DNA of 64,000 bases from Arthrobacter sp. B3I9 (GCF_030816935.1 NZ_JAUSYO010000001.1:186001-250000), one strand, 5' to 3'. Positions 42,436 through 51,415 are shown, counted from the stretch's first letter. Translations and numbers: made by a program. Notes: generated from the sequence alone by a model not told the origin.

Positions 42436-42804
42436 GTGCCGAATGATCCTCACGCAGGCCTGATCCTGACTGATCTGAAAGCCGAACTTTTCAAGTCGAT
42501 GGGACACCCCTCCCGGATCCAGCTCCTGGAAATGCTGGCCGACGGGGCCGTCGCCGTGAGTCAGTTGCGTGACAGCACAGGACTTGAGCCGTCGAACCTG
42601 TCCCAGCACCTGGGCGTTCTTCGCCGCCAGCGCTTGATCGTGCCGCTCCGGCGCAACGGACGGCTGTTCTACGAACTCGCCAGCCCTGAGGTGAATGTCC
42701 TGCTCGCGGCCGCCCGAGCCCTGCTGGGCGCACTCCTGAACGCCCCCAGGATAGCCACCGTGGACCCTCTGGACGGAGTACCACGCGAGGCGGCCCTCCG
42801 CTAG
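42436..42804 (+). CDS. ArsR-family transcriptional regulator
   Basis: GTG 42436 after GAGGAGG gives 122 residues. ELFKSMGHPSRIQLLEML and the winged helix (VSQLRDSTGLEPSNLSQHLG) are typical. The metal-binding ELCVCDL motif reads VAVSQLRD and there are no cysteines, so it probably does not sense a metal through that site. No operon partner is adjacent. Target unknown. Confidence 0.88.
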   Translation: MPNDPHAGLILTDLKAELFKSMGHPSRIQLLEMLADGAVAVSQLRDSTGLEPSNLSQHLGVLRRQRLIVPLRRNGRLFYELASPEVNVLLAAARALLGALLNAPRIATVDPLDGVPREAALR

Positions 42805-42934
42805 CAGCCACGGCCACGGGACAGACCTGTCTGCCTTGCGATAGTGTGTGACGACGGCTTGCAGCGCGTCACCCAAATGACCGCGCCGCTGCTACTGACC
42901 GCAATGAAGCAGCGACTCGACTGGAGGACGACCG

Positions 42935-43156
42935 GTGAACGATGAGGAAATCCTGGCCATAGAAGAGGCTGCGGCACGGCTCGAAACAGCAACTCCGAGC
43001 GCGGACTTCGCCAATCTCCATTCCGCCGTGGCCGCGGCTGTCACCAACGGCAAGTCCATCAGGGAAGTGGCTGAGGCGGCACATTTGACAGTCCTGGAGG
43101 TTCTGGACGCGGCCGACGCTGTCACGTACCGCGGGCCCGTAGCAGCCCTCGACTGA
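42935..43156 (+). CDS. Small hypothetical protein, paralogue of the 40999 gene
   Basis: GTG 42935 follows GGAGG at 42923-42927 and gives 73 residues. The acidic helical N-terminus (NDEEILAIEEAAARLETA) is followed by AAAVTNGKSIREVAEAAHLT and VLEVLDAADAV. The middle segment aligns with the C-terminus of the protein at 40999-41331 (AAAL..G..V.RVAEAA...). A terminator-like hairpin follows. Function unknown; the shared domain may bind DNA or another protein. Confidence 0.6.
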   Translation: MNDEEILAIEEAAARLETATPSADFANLHSAVAAAVTNGKSIREVAEAAHLTVLEVLDAADAVTYRGPVAALD

Positions 43157-43493
43157 CGGCTCACGGTCTAGCACGCAAGGCTGGCCCCATGGGCTCGAGA
43201 CCATGGGGCCAGCGTTCAGGGCGCCGGCATTCAGGGGGTGAATGCCCATGGCCCGCCCCGCGCTGGGCTGATGGCCGCGTCCTGAGGCAAAAGATAGACC
43301 GCCGGCCTCTACTTTTCCTTGCACGCAGCGGGGCGCCGGACCAATGGCGGGCCGGGGCGTTGCCGCCGGGGAGTGGCTGGAGGAAGATGGGCTACCGGGA
43401 CGCGTTTGTGTCCCGCCTGTGCAGGACAGTCGGCAATGATGCCCTCTGCATCCCTCCTCCGATGAAGGGGCGCCGCGGGCGGGGAGGAGCGCC
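43157..43493. other. Intergenic region, hairpin only
   Basis: 337 bases between the 73-residue gene and the secreted-protein gene. Apart from the hairpin at 43180-43213, I see no gene or recognisable site. Confidence 0.45.
43180..43213 (+). terminator. Perfect 13-bp hairpin after the 73-aa gene
   Basis: GCTGGCCCCATGG (43180-43192) pairs perfectly with CCATGGGGCCAGC (43201-43213) across an 8-base loop. It lies 24 bases after the stop; no T run follows. Confidence 0.6.
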
Positions 43494-44228
43494 ATGAAGA
43501 GAGCCTTGCGGCTGGGCCTCGCGGCGGTCCTTATCGGCGGAATGACCGGCCTGTTCTCCCTTGGCTCCACAGCGGGTTCAGCGGCTCCGGTCTGCGTCCC
43601 ATCAGCGGCCATGCACTATGGCCCGCACCCCGGCGTCACCATAGTCCAAACCTCGTTCGAGGACGGGACTCTGGACAACTTCGTTCCGGCCACCGCCGGC
43701 ACCGGAAGCGTCACCCTCTCCTCAGACCAGCACCGCTCGGGGGGCTGCAGCGCCCACCTGCACGTCACCGCCGACGCGGGCTCCCTCGCGAAGATGTCCT
43801 CCGCCGCGCTGCCCCCCGGATCCAAAGAGGTTTATGCGGACGGCTGGTTCAAGGTGGCCACAGCCGGCCTCTTCCACAACGACGTGCCGTACTTCCGTTT
43901 CTTCAATGGGCCCGTCCGCGTGATGGATGTACTCCGCGACAACATAGACGGCCAGATGTGGCTACGCATTGCCGCCCCCGACGACACCTTCACCTACACC
44001 AGGCTTGGCAGGGTGGCCGGGCTGGGGGCCTGGCACCACCTGGAGCTGCATGCCGTGGCGGGCGGCCCTGCTTCAACGATCGACGTCAGGTTCGACGACC
44101 AGCTTCTGTACTCCAGCAGCACCGTGAATACGTCCGCGAGGGCCCTGACCGGTGTCCAGGTCGGAGCTGAACATGCCCGTCAGATGGGCGACACCTATCT
44201 CGATGACGTTTCCATCACCGCGAGCTAG
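43494..44228 (+). CDS. Secreted protein with jelly-roll-like sequence
   Basis: The protein has 244 residues. The first 31 form a signal peptide (basic MKRALRLG, hydrophobic core, cleavage near AGSAA). The mature part is beta-rich: TSFEDGTLDNFVPATAGTGS, a Cys in the SGGCSAHLHVT stretch, YADGWFKVATAGLF, and an end (QMGDTYLDDVSITAS) that resembles concanavalin-like carbohydrate-binding modules. The overall order (FEDGT..., SGxxSLHVT..., VDDV at the end) is common in secreted lectin-like domains. There is no recognisable catalytic site. Function is not assigned. Confidence 0.7.
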   Translation: MKRALRLGLAAVLIGGMTGLFSLGSTAGSAAPVCVPSAAMHYGPHPGVTIVQTSFEDGTLDNFVPATAGTGSVTLSSDQHRSGGCSAHLHVTADAGSLAKMSSAALPPGSKEVYADGWFKVATAGLFHNDVPYFRFFNGPVRVMDVLRDNIDGQMWLRIAAPDDTFTYTRLGRVAGLGAWHHLELHAVAGGPASTIDVRFDDQLLYSSSTVNTSARALTGVQVGAEHARQMGDTYLDDVSITAS

Positions 44229-44481
44229 ACGGCTAAAGCGCTCGGAAGCCCTGGAATCCCACATCAGAATCCCCGTACCCGGGCCCAGCGAGCGCACCTG
44301 TACAGGCACGCGACGCATCCTGCCTGTCGCGCAGGTCAAAGAACTCCTCGGCGGCCCTTCGGGAACGGCCGCGGCACCCGAGTGACGCCATGGCAGGACC
44401 GCGCCATGGCCCAGCTACCCCTATTCAGCTGCCGGCGGCGGATACTCGACACACGGCCGGGCCAGGCCTAGCGTGGTCATC

Positions 44482-44664
44482 ATGAGCAACGCCCCGGTAG
44501 ACGAAGGCCCCGAAGAGGGCCAGAAGGAAAGCATGCCGGACGTTCTTGCGGACGCGCTTTCGCCAGTGGTGGACCCCGCCTATGACTCGGGGTCCCCGGC
44601 AGGCGCCGACAGCGATGGCGGGAGCGAGGATTCCGGCCAAGGCACCGGAACCGGTGACATGTAG
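44482..44664 (+). CDS. Small acidic hypothetical protein (60 aa)
   Basis: ATG 44482 begins MSNAPVDEGPEEGQKES. The protein is rich in Asp, Glu, Gly and Ser, probably disordered, and has no Cys or membrane segment. No strong ribosome-binding site is visible, and a GTG at 44473 is another possible start. The 250 bases upstream hold no other gene. Support rests on the open frame and composition, so it is tentative. Confidence 0.35.
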   Translation: MSNAPVDEGPEEGQKESMPDVLADALSPVVDPAYDSGSPAGADSDGGSEDSGQGTGTGDM

Positions 44665-44737
44665 GGACGCCCGTAGCCGGACCGTAGACTTGATTCGGCC
44701 TTGCCACGAATTGTTGATCTCCCGGAAAGGAACGCCG

Positions 44738-45343
44738 ATGATGCCCCGTGCCTCCTTCCGGCTGTTCCGCACCGGCCTGATCGGATCGGTTATTCTCGGC
44801 CTCGCGGCGGGCGGCCACCTGGCCGGCGATGGCAGGCTGCCGCAACCGGCCGTTATGGCCGCCCTGTGCGCCATAACCCTTGTCCCGATAGCCGCCCTCA
44901 CCCGGTTCCGCCTGTCGTTTCCCGTGCTGGCCGGGCTGCTCGGCCTCGAACAGCTTTGGCTGCACTGGGCATTCAACACCCTTTCCGCAGGAACCTCCGC
45001 CACGGGAGTACTCGGGCCCGGCCATGCCGGACATGAGGGATCATTCCCGTCGCACGCGGCATCCGCGATGCTAGCGCCGCTCCACTCCGCACCGGAGGGG
45101 CTCATGTTCGCCGCCCACTCCTTGGCAACGCTGGCCACCGCGTTGCTGCTGGCGCGGGGCGAACAGGCACTCGGAGTCCTGGCGTCGTGGTTTCGTCCTC
45201 TCCTGCGGCAGCCCGAACGGGCCGTCGTCGTACCGGCCCGCCTACCCGGCCCCTGCGCGGGAGCCGCCATTGATCCTCCAGCCCATCCGGGGCTGCGGCT
45301 GCCCTCACGACGGGGGCCACCGGCGGTCGCCTCCGCCGCCTGA
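44738..45343 (+). CDS. Membrane protein upstream of ycnI, His/Met-containing
   Basis: ATG 44738 follows GGAAAGGAA and gives 201 residues. There are about four to five hydrophobic segments (GLIGSVILGLAAGGHLAG, AVMAALCAITLVPIAAL, FAAHSLATLATALLLA). The loop between TM3 and TM4 contains HAGHEGSFPSHAASAMLAPLH, with four His, which could bind metal. The C-terminal 50 residues are Pro/Arg-rich and cytoplasmic or extended. It precedes a YcnI-family gene by 108 bases, so a role in copper handling is likely but inferred. Confidence 0.7.
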   Translation: MMPRASFRLFRTGLIGSVILGLAAGGHLAGDGRLPQPAVMAALCAITLVPIAALTRFRLSFPVLAGLLGLEQLWLHWAFNTLSAGTSATGVLGPGHAGHEGSFPSHAASAMLAPLHSAPEGLMFAAHSLATLATALLLARGEQALGVLASWFRPLLRQPERAVVVPARLPGPCAGAAIDPPAHPGLRLPSRRGPPAVASAA

Positions 45344-45451
45344 CCGAACCTTCCGACGAGAGGGGGAGGCAGGAAGGCGACGCTGCTTTCACCGCACGGC
45401 AACCGCGCCGTCCGGTTCCTACCCCGTTTTCTCCTGCGAAAGGCCTCTGCC

Positions 45452-46177
45452 ATGAAATCCTCCCTCCACCGCGCCCTGAAGGCCGCTGCCGCCGCCACGA
45501 TGACGGCGGGCATGCTCGCCGCCGGTGCCGCAGCAGCCTCGGCCCACGTGCATGTCAATCCGGACGACACCGCCGCGGGCGGCTACACGCACCTGACCTT
45601 CAACGTGCCCAACGAGTCCGCTACCGCCAAGACCACCAAACTCGCTGTCACCCTGCCCACCGATACCCCGCTGACCTCGGTATCCGTGAAGCCGGTCGAG
45701 GGCTGGAAAGCCGAGATCACCACCAGTGATCTGCCCCAGCCGGTCACCATTGCCGGGGCCACCATCACCAAGGCACCCAGTTCCGTGGTGTGGACGGCGG
45801 ATGCCGCCCACCAGATCGGGCAGAACGAATACCAGTCGTTCTCCCTCTCGGTCGGCGTCCTCCCCGAGGCCGGGACCACCGTGACACTGCCTACGACCCA
45901 GACCTACACGGACGGGACCGAGGTGAAGTGGGATGAAAAGACCGTTGAAGGCCAGGGCGAACCCGAACACCCCGCTCCTTCGTTTGTGACCACGGCCGGG
46001 GAAGCCGAGCACACCGCCAGCCATGCGTCCGCCTCCGCCCAGGCAATGCCGGCCCCGGCTGCGCCCCAGTCCGCCGCGGGCGATACGGCGGGCTGGTTCG
46101 GTCTAGGCGCCGGACTGCTCGGTCTGGCCGCCGGCGTGACGGCACTCGTACGCACCCGCGCGATCCGGGGCAAGTAG
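45452..46177 (+). CDS. ycnI: YcnI-family copper-binding secreted protein
   Basis: The protein has 241 residues. A signal peptide ends at AAASA, which leaves mature HVHVNPDDTAAGGYTHLTF; YcnI proteins bind copper through such an N-terminal His. The YcnI (DUF1775) domain continues with FNVPNESATAKTTKLAVTL and WTADAAHQIGQNEYQSFSLS. A Thr/Ser/His/Ala linker leads to a C-terminal membrane helix (WFGLGAGLLGLAAGVTALV), so it is anchored at the cell surface. YcnI serves copper homeostasis, often with YcnJ-type transporters, none of which is present here. Confidence 0.92.
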   Translation: MKSSLHRALKAAAAATMTAGMLAAGAAAASAHVHVNPDDTAAGGYTHLTFNVPNESATAKTTKLAVTLPTDTPLTSVSVKPVEGWKAEITTSDLPQPVTIAGATITKAPSSVVWTADAAHQIGQNEYQSFSLSVGVLPEAGTTVTLPTTQTYTDGTEVKWDEKTVEGQGEPEHPAPSFVTTAGEAEHTASHASASAQAMPAPAAPQSAAGDTAGWFGLGAGLLGLAAGVTALVRTRAIRGK

Positions 46178-46207
46178 GCCCAGGACCCGCCCCGACCGCA
46201 GCCCGGT

Positions 46208-47914
46208 TCACGCCTCCTGAGGGACAGTCCCCGTCGGGGAGCCCTTCACGACTTCTGTTCCGGCGGGCGCCCAGCGGAAACGGATTCTGCCGCCGATCGG
46301 AACCTGGGCGGCAAGATCCAGCTGGGAGTCGACGACGACGGCGATCACCGGGTACCCGCCGGTGATCGGATGATCGGCGAGGAAGAGCACCGGCAGGCCT
46401 TCCGGAGGAACCTGCAGGGCGCCGGCAACGGTGCCCTCGCTGGGCAGTTCTCCGGCGCGGGTGCGCTGCAACGCGGCGCCGTCCAGACGCATGCCCACCC
46501 GGTTGGACTGCGGTCTCACGGACCATTCCTGGTTCGTGAGGGAGTCCAGCGCCGACTGGTCAAACCAGTCGGCGCGTGGGCCCGGGACGACGTCGAGGAC
46601 GGTCACGCCGGTGCCGGGGAACTCCGGCTGCAGTTCGGGATTTCCGACCGCGGCAGAGGCGGTTTCCGCCCCGGCGGCAAGGAGCCGCCCCGCGGCCAGC
46701 GGCGGCGGGCCGATGCCGGACATGGTGTCGGTGGACCGGCTGCCGAGCACCGGAGCGACGTCCACGCCGCCGCGCACAGCCAGATAGCTGCGGAAGCCGG
46801 CCAGGGGCCGGCCGATGGTCAGCGTCTCGCCGTCCAGCAAGGCGAACGGGGCAGCCATCGGCACGGTACGCTGGCGGACCTCCTCGGCGCCGCCGTCCGT
46901 GTCGGCGTCGGTGTCGGCGTCGGCGTACGGGAGTGCTTCGATGGTCAGTTCCGACGGCGCCCCGGCCACCGCGAGGACCCGGTCGCCGACGGCCTGGACC
47001 CTGAGGCCGCCGGCCACGGTTTCTATCGCCGCAGCCGACGCCGCGTTCCCGACGAGGCGGTTGGCCCGGCGCAGCGAGGCCCTGTCCAACGCGCCGGCGG
47101 CAGAAACGCCCAAGCCGGAGTGGCCGTGCCGGCCCAGGTCCTGGATCAGGGACTGCACCCCGGGGGCGATGATCCGGAGCCCTGCATCCACCGGGGCGGC
47201 AGCAGAAACGGAGGGGTGCTCGGGCGCCATTTTTACGACATCCCGGACCGCACGGAACTGGACACGGTGCCCCGGGCCGGCCAGCGCGGGCTGTTCCCGG
47301 TCCAGGTCCCACATCACGGCGCCGGTGCGGCCGATCAGCTGCCAGCCGCCCGGTGAAGGGCGCGGGTAAACGGCCGAGTAAGTGCCGGCCAGCGCCACCG
47401 AGCCGCCCGGGACGGCCGTGCGTGGCGAGGCGCGGCGGGGCACGTTCAGCGCCTGGTTCTCCCCCACCATGTACCCGAATCCCGGGGCGAAGCCGGCGAA
47501 GGCCACAGTCCAGACCTGGCCGGAGTGGGCTGCGATGACGCCATCCGTTCCGAGGCCGGTCAGCTCCCCCACTTCGGCGAGATCTTCGCCGTCGTAAACG
47601 GTGTCGATGACCACCAGTTCGCCCTCATGCTGCACCCCGCCTTCGAGGTCGAGCTGGAGCAGCTGCTCCGCGATCCGCCGGGCGGACACGGACGAGTCCG
47701 CGGTGACCAGGACTGTCTCCGCCGCTGGCAGCACGTCCAGCTGGCCCGGAAGCGGCTTCTCGAGGAGCAGCGCCTGCAGGGCAAGAACACTCTGGGTTCC
47801 GGACAATTCGGCGAGCACCGCGCGGGTGCCCACCGCCCGCACGGAACGCACTCTGTGTACCGCCTCCTGCTGTCCTGCCAACGTTTCCCCCGCTTCCGTT
47901 GTTGCCTCAATCAC
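46208..47914 (-). CDS. pxpBC: 5-oxoprolinase subunits PxpB and PxpC fused
   Basis: GTG 47914 gives 568 residues. Residues 1-225 match PxpB, formerly allophanate-hydrolase subunit 1 (FAGFAPGFGYMVGENQALNVP, GTYSAVYPRPSPGGWQLIGR). From 245 the sequence matches PxpC (IIAPGVQSLIQDLGRHGHSG, LAVRGGVDVAPVLGSRSTDT, SNRVGMRLDG). With PxpA the complex hydrolyses 5-oxoproline to glutamate using ATP. Within PxpC a six-base GTCGGC/T repeat (46901-46924) encodes ADTDADTD. PxpA lies at 49356, with a symporter between, so this is a compact 5-oxoproline operon. Confidence 0.93.
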   Translation of the reverse strand: MIEATTEAGETLAGQQEAVHRVRSVRAVGTRAVLAELSGTQSVLALQALLLEKPLPGQLDVLPAAETVLVTADSSVSARRIAEQLLQLDLEGGVQHEGELVVIDTVYDGEDLAEVGELTGLGTDGVIAAHSGQVWTVAFAGFAPGFGYMVGENQALNVPRRASPRTAVPGGSVALAGTYSAVYPRPSPGGWQLIGRTGAVMWDLDREQPALAGPGHRVQFRAVRDVVKMAPEHPSVSAAAPVDAGLRIIAPGVQSLIQDLGRHGHSGLGVSAAGALDRASLRRANRLVGNAASAAAIETVAGGLRVQAVGDRVLAVAGAPSELTIEALPYADADTDADTDGGAEEVRQRTVPMAAPFALLDGETLTIGRPLAGFRSYLAVRGGVDVAPVLGSRSTDTMSGIGPPPLAAGRLLAAGAETASAAVGNPELQPEFPGTGVTVLDVVPGPRADWFDQSALDSLTNQEWSVRPQSNRVGMRLDGAALQRTRAGELPSEGTVAGALQVPPEGLPVLFLADHPITGGYPVIAVVVDSQLDLAAQVPIGGRIRFRWAPAGTEVVKGSPTGTVPQEA

Positions 47915-47959
47915 CGACTGCTTCCATCATGCCGGTGCCTGCCCGGATTGGACCGCCCA

Positions 47960-49297
47960 TCAGAGCCGCGATTCCGCCAGGAGCCTCTCCTCTTCCTCGG
48001 TCTGCGGGTTCCGGCCGAGGGCCAGGCCGACGACGGTGACGGCCGATGCGACGGCCAAGTACGCCGCGATGGTGAACCAGTTGCCGGAGGCAGCGTAAAG
48101 TGCGGTGAAGACAAGCGGAGCGATCGCTCCGCCGATCACGCCGGCGAGCGTGTAGGCCAGCGAACTGCCCGCGTAGCGCAGCCGGGCCGGGAACTGTTCG
48201 GTGATGTAGGCGGCCTGCGGGCCGTACATGAATGCATGGAACGCCAGGCCGATCACGACGCCCACCGTGAGCATGGCCACGGACCTGCCTTGGATCATCA
48301 GGAAAAACAGCGGGATGTAGACGGCAGTGCCGACGGCGGCGACGCCGTAGACCAAGCGGCGGTTGATGCGGTCCGTGAGGGCGCCGGCCGCCGGTATCAG
48401 CACCAGCTGGAAGGCGGAGCCGATCAGGATGGCCGCCAGCACATTGCTCGTGGTCATGCCCAGTTCCTTGGTGGCGTAGACAGCCACGAAGACTGTAAGC
48501 AGCGAATAGAGCACGTCCGGGCCGACCCGCGACAGGGCTGCCGCGACGAGGGCGCGAGGTTCCTGTCGGAAGACGTCCGTGATGGGCGCCTTCGGAGCCT
48601 CACCATGCCCCTTTATCGCCTTGAAGATCGGGGTCTCCTCAAGCTTGAGCCGGATCACCAGGCCGAAGACCACCAGCAGCGCGGAGGCGAGGAAGGCAAT
48701 ACGCCAGCCCCAGGACAGGAAGTCCTGGGCGCTGAGGGCAGCGGCAAGAACTGCCAAGACGCCGTTGGCCATCAGGTTGCCGGCGGGCGGTCCGATCTGC
48801 GCAGCCGAGGACCAGAAGCCGCGCTTGTGGGCGTCGCCGAACTCGCTGGACAGCAGGACGGCACCGCCCCATTCGCCGCCGACGCCGATGCCCTGGGCCA
48901 GTCGAAGCAACACCAGGATCGTGGGGGCGGCCACGCCGATCACCGAGTAATCAGGCAGCACGCCGATCAGCACTGTCGCTACGCCGATCAACAGGAGCGT
49001 GATGACGAGGACGTGCTTGCGGCCGATCTTGTCGCCCAGCCGGCCGAAGACGATGCCGCCGATGGGGCGGGCGAGGTAGCCTACCGCGAACGTCGAGAAG
49101 GACAGGAGGAGTCCGACGAACTCGTCGTTGCCTGGGAAGAAAATCTTGGGGAACACCAGGGCTGAGGCCACGGAGTAGATTGCAAAGTCGTAGTACTCCA
49201 GCGAGGTCCCGGTCAGGCTTGCGATGTAAGCCTTGAGGGCGCCCGGTGGCAGCTTCCCTTTGGATGCAGCCGGTGTGGCCTGGTGAGGTGTGGCCAT
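47960..49297 (-). CDS. MFS transporter, metabolite:H+ symporter (MHS) family
   Basis: The protein has 445 residues with about twelve membrane segments. Motifs GTSLEYYDFAIYSVASAL, RPIGGIVFGRLGDKIGRKHV and GIGVGGEWGGAVLLSSEF define the MHS/ShiA-ProP group. ATG 49297 follows CCGGAGGAA. Position between pxpA and pxpBC on the same strand suggests that it imports 5-oxoproline or a related acid. A paralogue with the same motifs is at 52989, in frameshifted form. Confidence 0.92.
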   Translation of the reverse strand: MATPHQATPAASKGKLPPGALKAYIASLTGTSLEYYDFAIYSVASALVFPKIFFPGNDEFVGLLLSFSTFAVGYLARPIGGIVFGRLGDKIGRKHVLVITLLLIGVATVLIGVLPDYSVIGVAAPTILVLLRLAQGIGVGGEWGGAVLLSSEFGDAHKRGFWSSAAQIGPPAGNLMANGVLAVLAAALSAQDFLSWGWRIAFLASALLVVFGLVIRLKLEETPIFKAIKGHGEAPKAPITDVFRQEPRALVAAALSRVGPDVLYSLLTVFVAVYATKELGMTTSNVLAAILIGSAFQLVLIPAAGALTDRINRRLVYGVAAVGTAVYIPLFFLMIQGRSVAMLTVGVVIGLAFHAFMYGPQAAYITEQFPARLRYAGSSLAYTLAGVIGGAIAPLVFTALYAASGNWFTIAAYLAVASAVTVVGLALGRNPQTEEEERLLAESRL

Positions 49298-49355
49298 GGT
49301 TTTCCTCCGGTGTGCGGGTGCTGTCTGTGCTCGGATAATGGTGCGGAACTCCGGT

Positions 49356-50114
49356 TCAGATAAAGGCGGCCGTGGTAATACCCGCCGCGGTGAGCGCTTC
49401 CCGGACCGCGGCTGCCATGCTGACGGCTCCCGGCGAGTCGCCGTGGACGCAGACGCTTTCCGCGCGGATCTTCAGGATGGAGCCGTCGATTGTCCTGACG
49501 GCGGAATCGGAGGCCATTCGGAGCACGTGCTCCGTCACCTCGGCGGTGTCGTGCAATACGGCACCGGGGAGGGTGCGGGACACGAGCGTGCCGTCCGGGT
49601 TGTAGGCACGGTCCGCAAAGGCTTCGGGAACGGCGCGGAGCCCGGCGGCCTCGGCCAGGCGCAGCACTTCGGAACCGGGCAGGCCCAGGACCGGAAGGTT
49701 CGGGTCAACGGACCTTACTGCGTCGACGACGGCCTGCGCCTGGGCTGTGTGCGAAACGATGGCGTTGTAGAGACCGCCGTGCGGCTTGACGTACTTGACG
49801 GTCCCGCCCTCGACGGCGGCCAGCGCCTGCAGCGCTCCGATCTGGTACACGACGTCGTCCGCCAGTTCGCCCGGGTCTATGTCCAGGAAGCGGCGGCCGA
49901 ACCCGGCGAGGTCGCGGTAGCCGACGTGCGCGCCGATCACGACTCCGGCAGCGACAGCCTCGCGGCACGTCTGCCGTATGACGCGGGGGTCCCCCGCATG
50001 GAAACCGCAGGCCACGTTCGCACTGGAAACGGAGCGGAACATCGCTGTGTCGTCGCCCAGTGTCCAGCGGCCGAATGACTCACCGACGTCGCTGTTCAGG
50101 TCAATGGTTCCCAT
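49356..50114 (-). CDS. pxpA: 5-oxoprolinase subunit PxpA (LamB/YcsF family)
   Basis: The protein has 252 residues. It begins [20 protein letters not shown], the family hallmark. It continues with [30 protein letters not shown] and [13 protein letters not shown], all conserved in PxpA. It is the first gene of the operon and supplies the third component of the 5-oxoproline hydrolase. ATG 50114 has a GAGGA box. Confidence 0.95.
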   Translation of the reverse strand: MGTIDLNSDVGESFGRWTLGDDTAMFRSVSSANVACGFHAGDPRVIRQTCREAVAAGVVIGAHVGYRDLAGFGRRFLDIDPGELADDVVYQIGALQALAAVEGGTVKYVKPHGGLYNAIVSHTAQAQAVVDAVRSVDPNLPVLGLPGSEVLRLAEAAGLRAVPEAFADRAYNPDGTLVSRTLPGAVLHDTAEVTEHVLRMASDSAVRTIDGSILKIRAESVCVHGDSPGAVSMAAAVREALTAAGITTAAFI

Positions 50115-50277
50115 TTCTGATCCTCATCTCATGATATCCACGCCTAAGGATGCTCCTCGGAAGCGGGTTTGTTCAACCGCGTAGCCGACCCCCGACTAAC
50201 TCGCAGTTGTGGTCCATTCGACGCGCATAACGGCGACTACTGTGAGTCAGTCGGGAGGCGTGGAGGTTTCCGAGCTG

Positions 50278-50306
50278 TTGACACCCTGTTAGGTGGGCCA
50301 CATACT
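50278..50306 (+). promoter_or_regulatory. Vegetative promoter of the LacI-rbsK operon
   Basis: TTGACA (50278-50283), a 17-base spacer and CATACT (50301-50306) form a near-consensus housekeeping promoter. The repressor operator begins directly after the -10 box. Confidence 0.65.
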
Positions 50307-50308
50307 TG

Positions 50309-50337
50309 TGGAAACGATTTCATGGAATCGATTCCAT
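50309..50337 (+). promoter_or_regulatory. LacI-type operator O1 (perfect 16-base palindrome plus weaker half)
   Basis: ATGGAATCGATTCCAT (50322-50337) is a perfect palindrome with the CG centre typical of LacI-family operators. It abuts the weaker TGGAAACGATTTCA (50309-50322). An identical 16-base copy occurs at 52359-52374. Binding here would block the promoter just upstream. Confidence 0.75.
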
Positions 50338-50389
50338 AACGGAAAGATGAGCCGGCAGACCAAGCGCCGGCGCAGCGAAAGGCACAGCA

Positions 50390-51415
50390 GTGACGGGACC
50401 TTCCATCACCATCAAGGACGTGGCGGCGCTGGCCGGTGTCTCCGCCGCCACGGCCTCCCGGGTGCTGTCCGGAAACCCCGCCACATCGGCCGCCTCACGC
50501 CAGAAGGTGGCCGCCGCCGTGGCCGAACTGGACTTCCATCCCAATGCCCAGGCGCGGGCGCTCCGCTCCACCCGGACCAACGTCATCGGGCTCCTTGTCT
50601 CGGATGTCCGAAACCCCTTCTTCGCCGACCTCGCGCACGCCGCCGAGCAGGCAGCCCTGGCCGAAGGACTTGTCACTCTGCTGGGCAACGCCAACGAGAG
50701 CATCCCCCAGCAGGACCGGTACCTGGATACCTTCATCTCGCAGCGGGTTGACGGGGTCATTGCCGCGCCGCAGGGCCAGGGAAGTTCCAGCCTGCACGCG
50801 CTGTTGGAACGCGACATCGCCACGGTCTTCGTCGACCGCACCGTGGACGGCATCGACGTGCCCAGCGTGACAACGGACAGCGACTCCGGCATCCGCGAGG
50901 CCGTGGAGCATCTCGTCCGCCAGGGCCACGAACGCGTCGGTTACATCGCCGGGCCCCAGTCCACCTCCACCGGACGGGACCGGCTCAGGTCTTTTGCACG
51001 TGCCGCCGCGGACTTCGGACTCAGCACCGATCCGGCCCTGACGTATTTCGGCGACTTCCAGTCTGCCAGCGGTTCGGCGGGAGCCCACCACCTGCTGGGT
51101 CTTGCGCAGCCGCCGACGGCGCTGCTGGCCGCGGACAGCCCGATGGCCGTCGGAGCGCTGGCCACCCTCAACCGGAAGGGCCTGCGGATCGGCCGGGACA
51201 TGGCGCTGGTTGCCTTCGACGATATCGAGTGGTTTTCACTGCTGGACCCACCGCTTACGGTCATCGCCCACGATGTGGAGGCCATGGGCCGGACTGCGGT
51301 CCGGCTTCTGCTCGAGGTCATTGACGGACAGAAGCCCGAATCAGTGGTCCTGCCGAGCCAGCTGATTGTCCGGGCCTCCTCCGGCACGCCGGATCCCATT
51401 CTGGAGCGACCATGA
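50390..51415 (+). CDS. LacI-family transcriptional repressor (RbsR-like)
   Basis: GTG 50390 gives 341 residues. The N-terminal helix-turn-helix is classical (ITIKDVAALAGVSAATASRV) and the hinge helix follows (NAQARALRSTRTNVIGLLVS). The periplasmic-binding-like sensor domain carries IGLLVSDVRNPFFADL and VDRTVDGIDVP. It heads the operon with ribokinase and RpiB, and O1 lies 53 bases upstream, so it is probably an autoregulated sugar-responsive repressor. Confidence 0.93.
   Translation: MTGPSITIKDVAALAGVSAATASRVLSGNPATSAASRQKVAAAVAELDFHPNAQARALRSTRTNVIGLLVSDVRNPFFADLAHAAEQAALAEGLVTLLGNANESIPQQDRYLDTFISQRVDGVIAAPQGQGSSSLHALLERDIATVFVDRTVDGIDVPSVTTDSDSGIREAVEHLVRQGHERVGYIAGPQSTSTGRDRLRSFARAAADFGLSTDPALTYFGDFQSASGSAGAHHLLGLAQPPTALLAADSPMAVGALATLNRKGLRIGRDMALVAFDDIEWFSLLDPPLTVIAHDVEAMGRTAVRLLLEVIDGQKPESVVLPSQLIVRASSGTPDPILERP

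Noticed and set aside
45270..45455. A Cys-containing short frame (GCGCPHDGGH) overlapping the end of the membrane protein before ycnI
   Set aside because: It has no ribosome-binding site and overlaps a better-supported gene. It could reflect a frameshift in that gene's tail, but nothing else supports this.
47525..49165. A 546-codon plus-strand frame opposite the symporter and pxpBC
   Set aside because: It is antisense to two well-conserved genes, and its sequence is rich in Asp, His, Gln and Gly with no recognisable domain.
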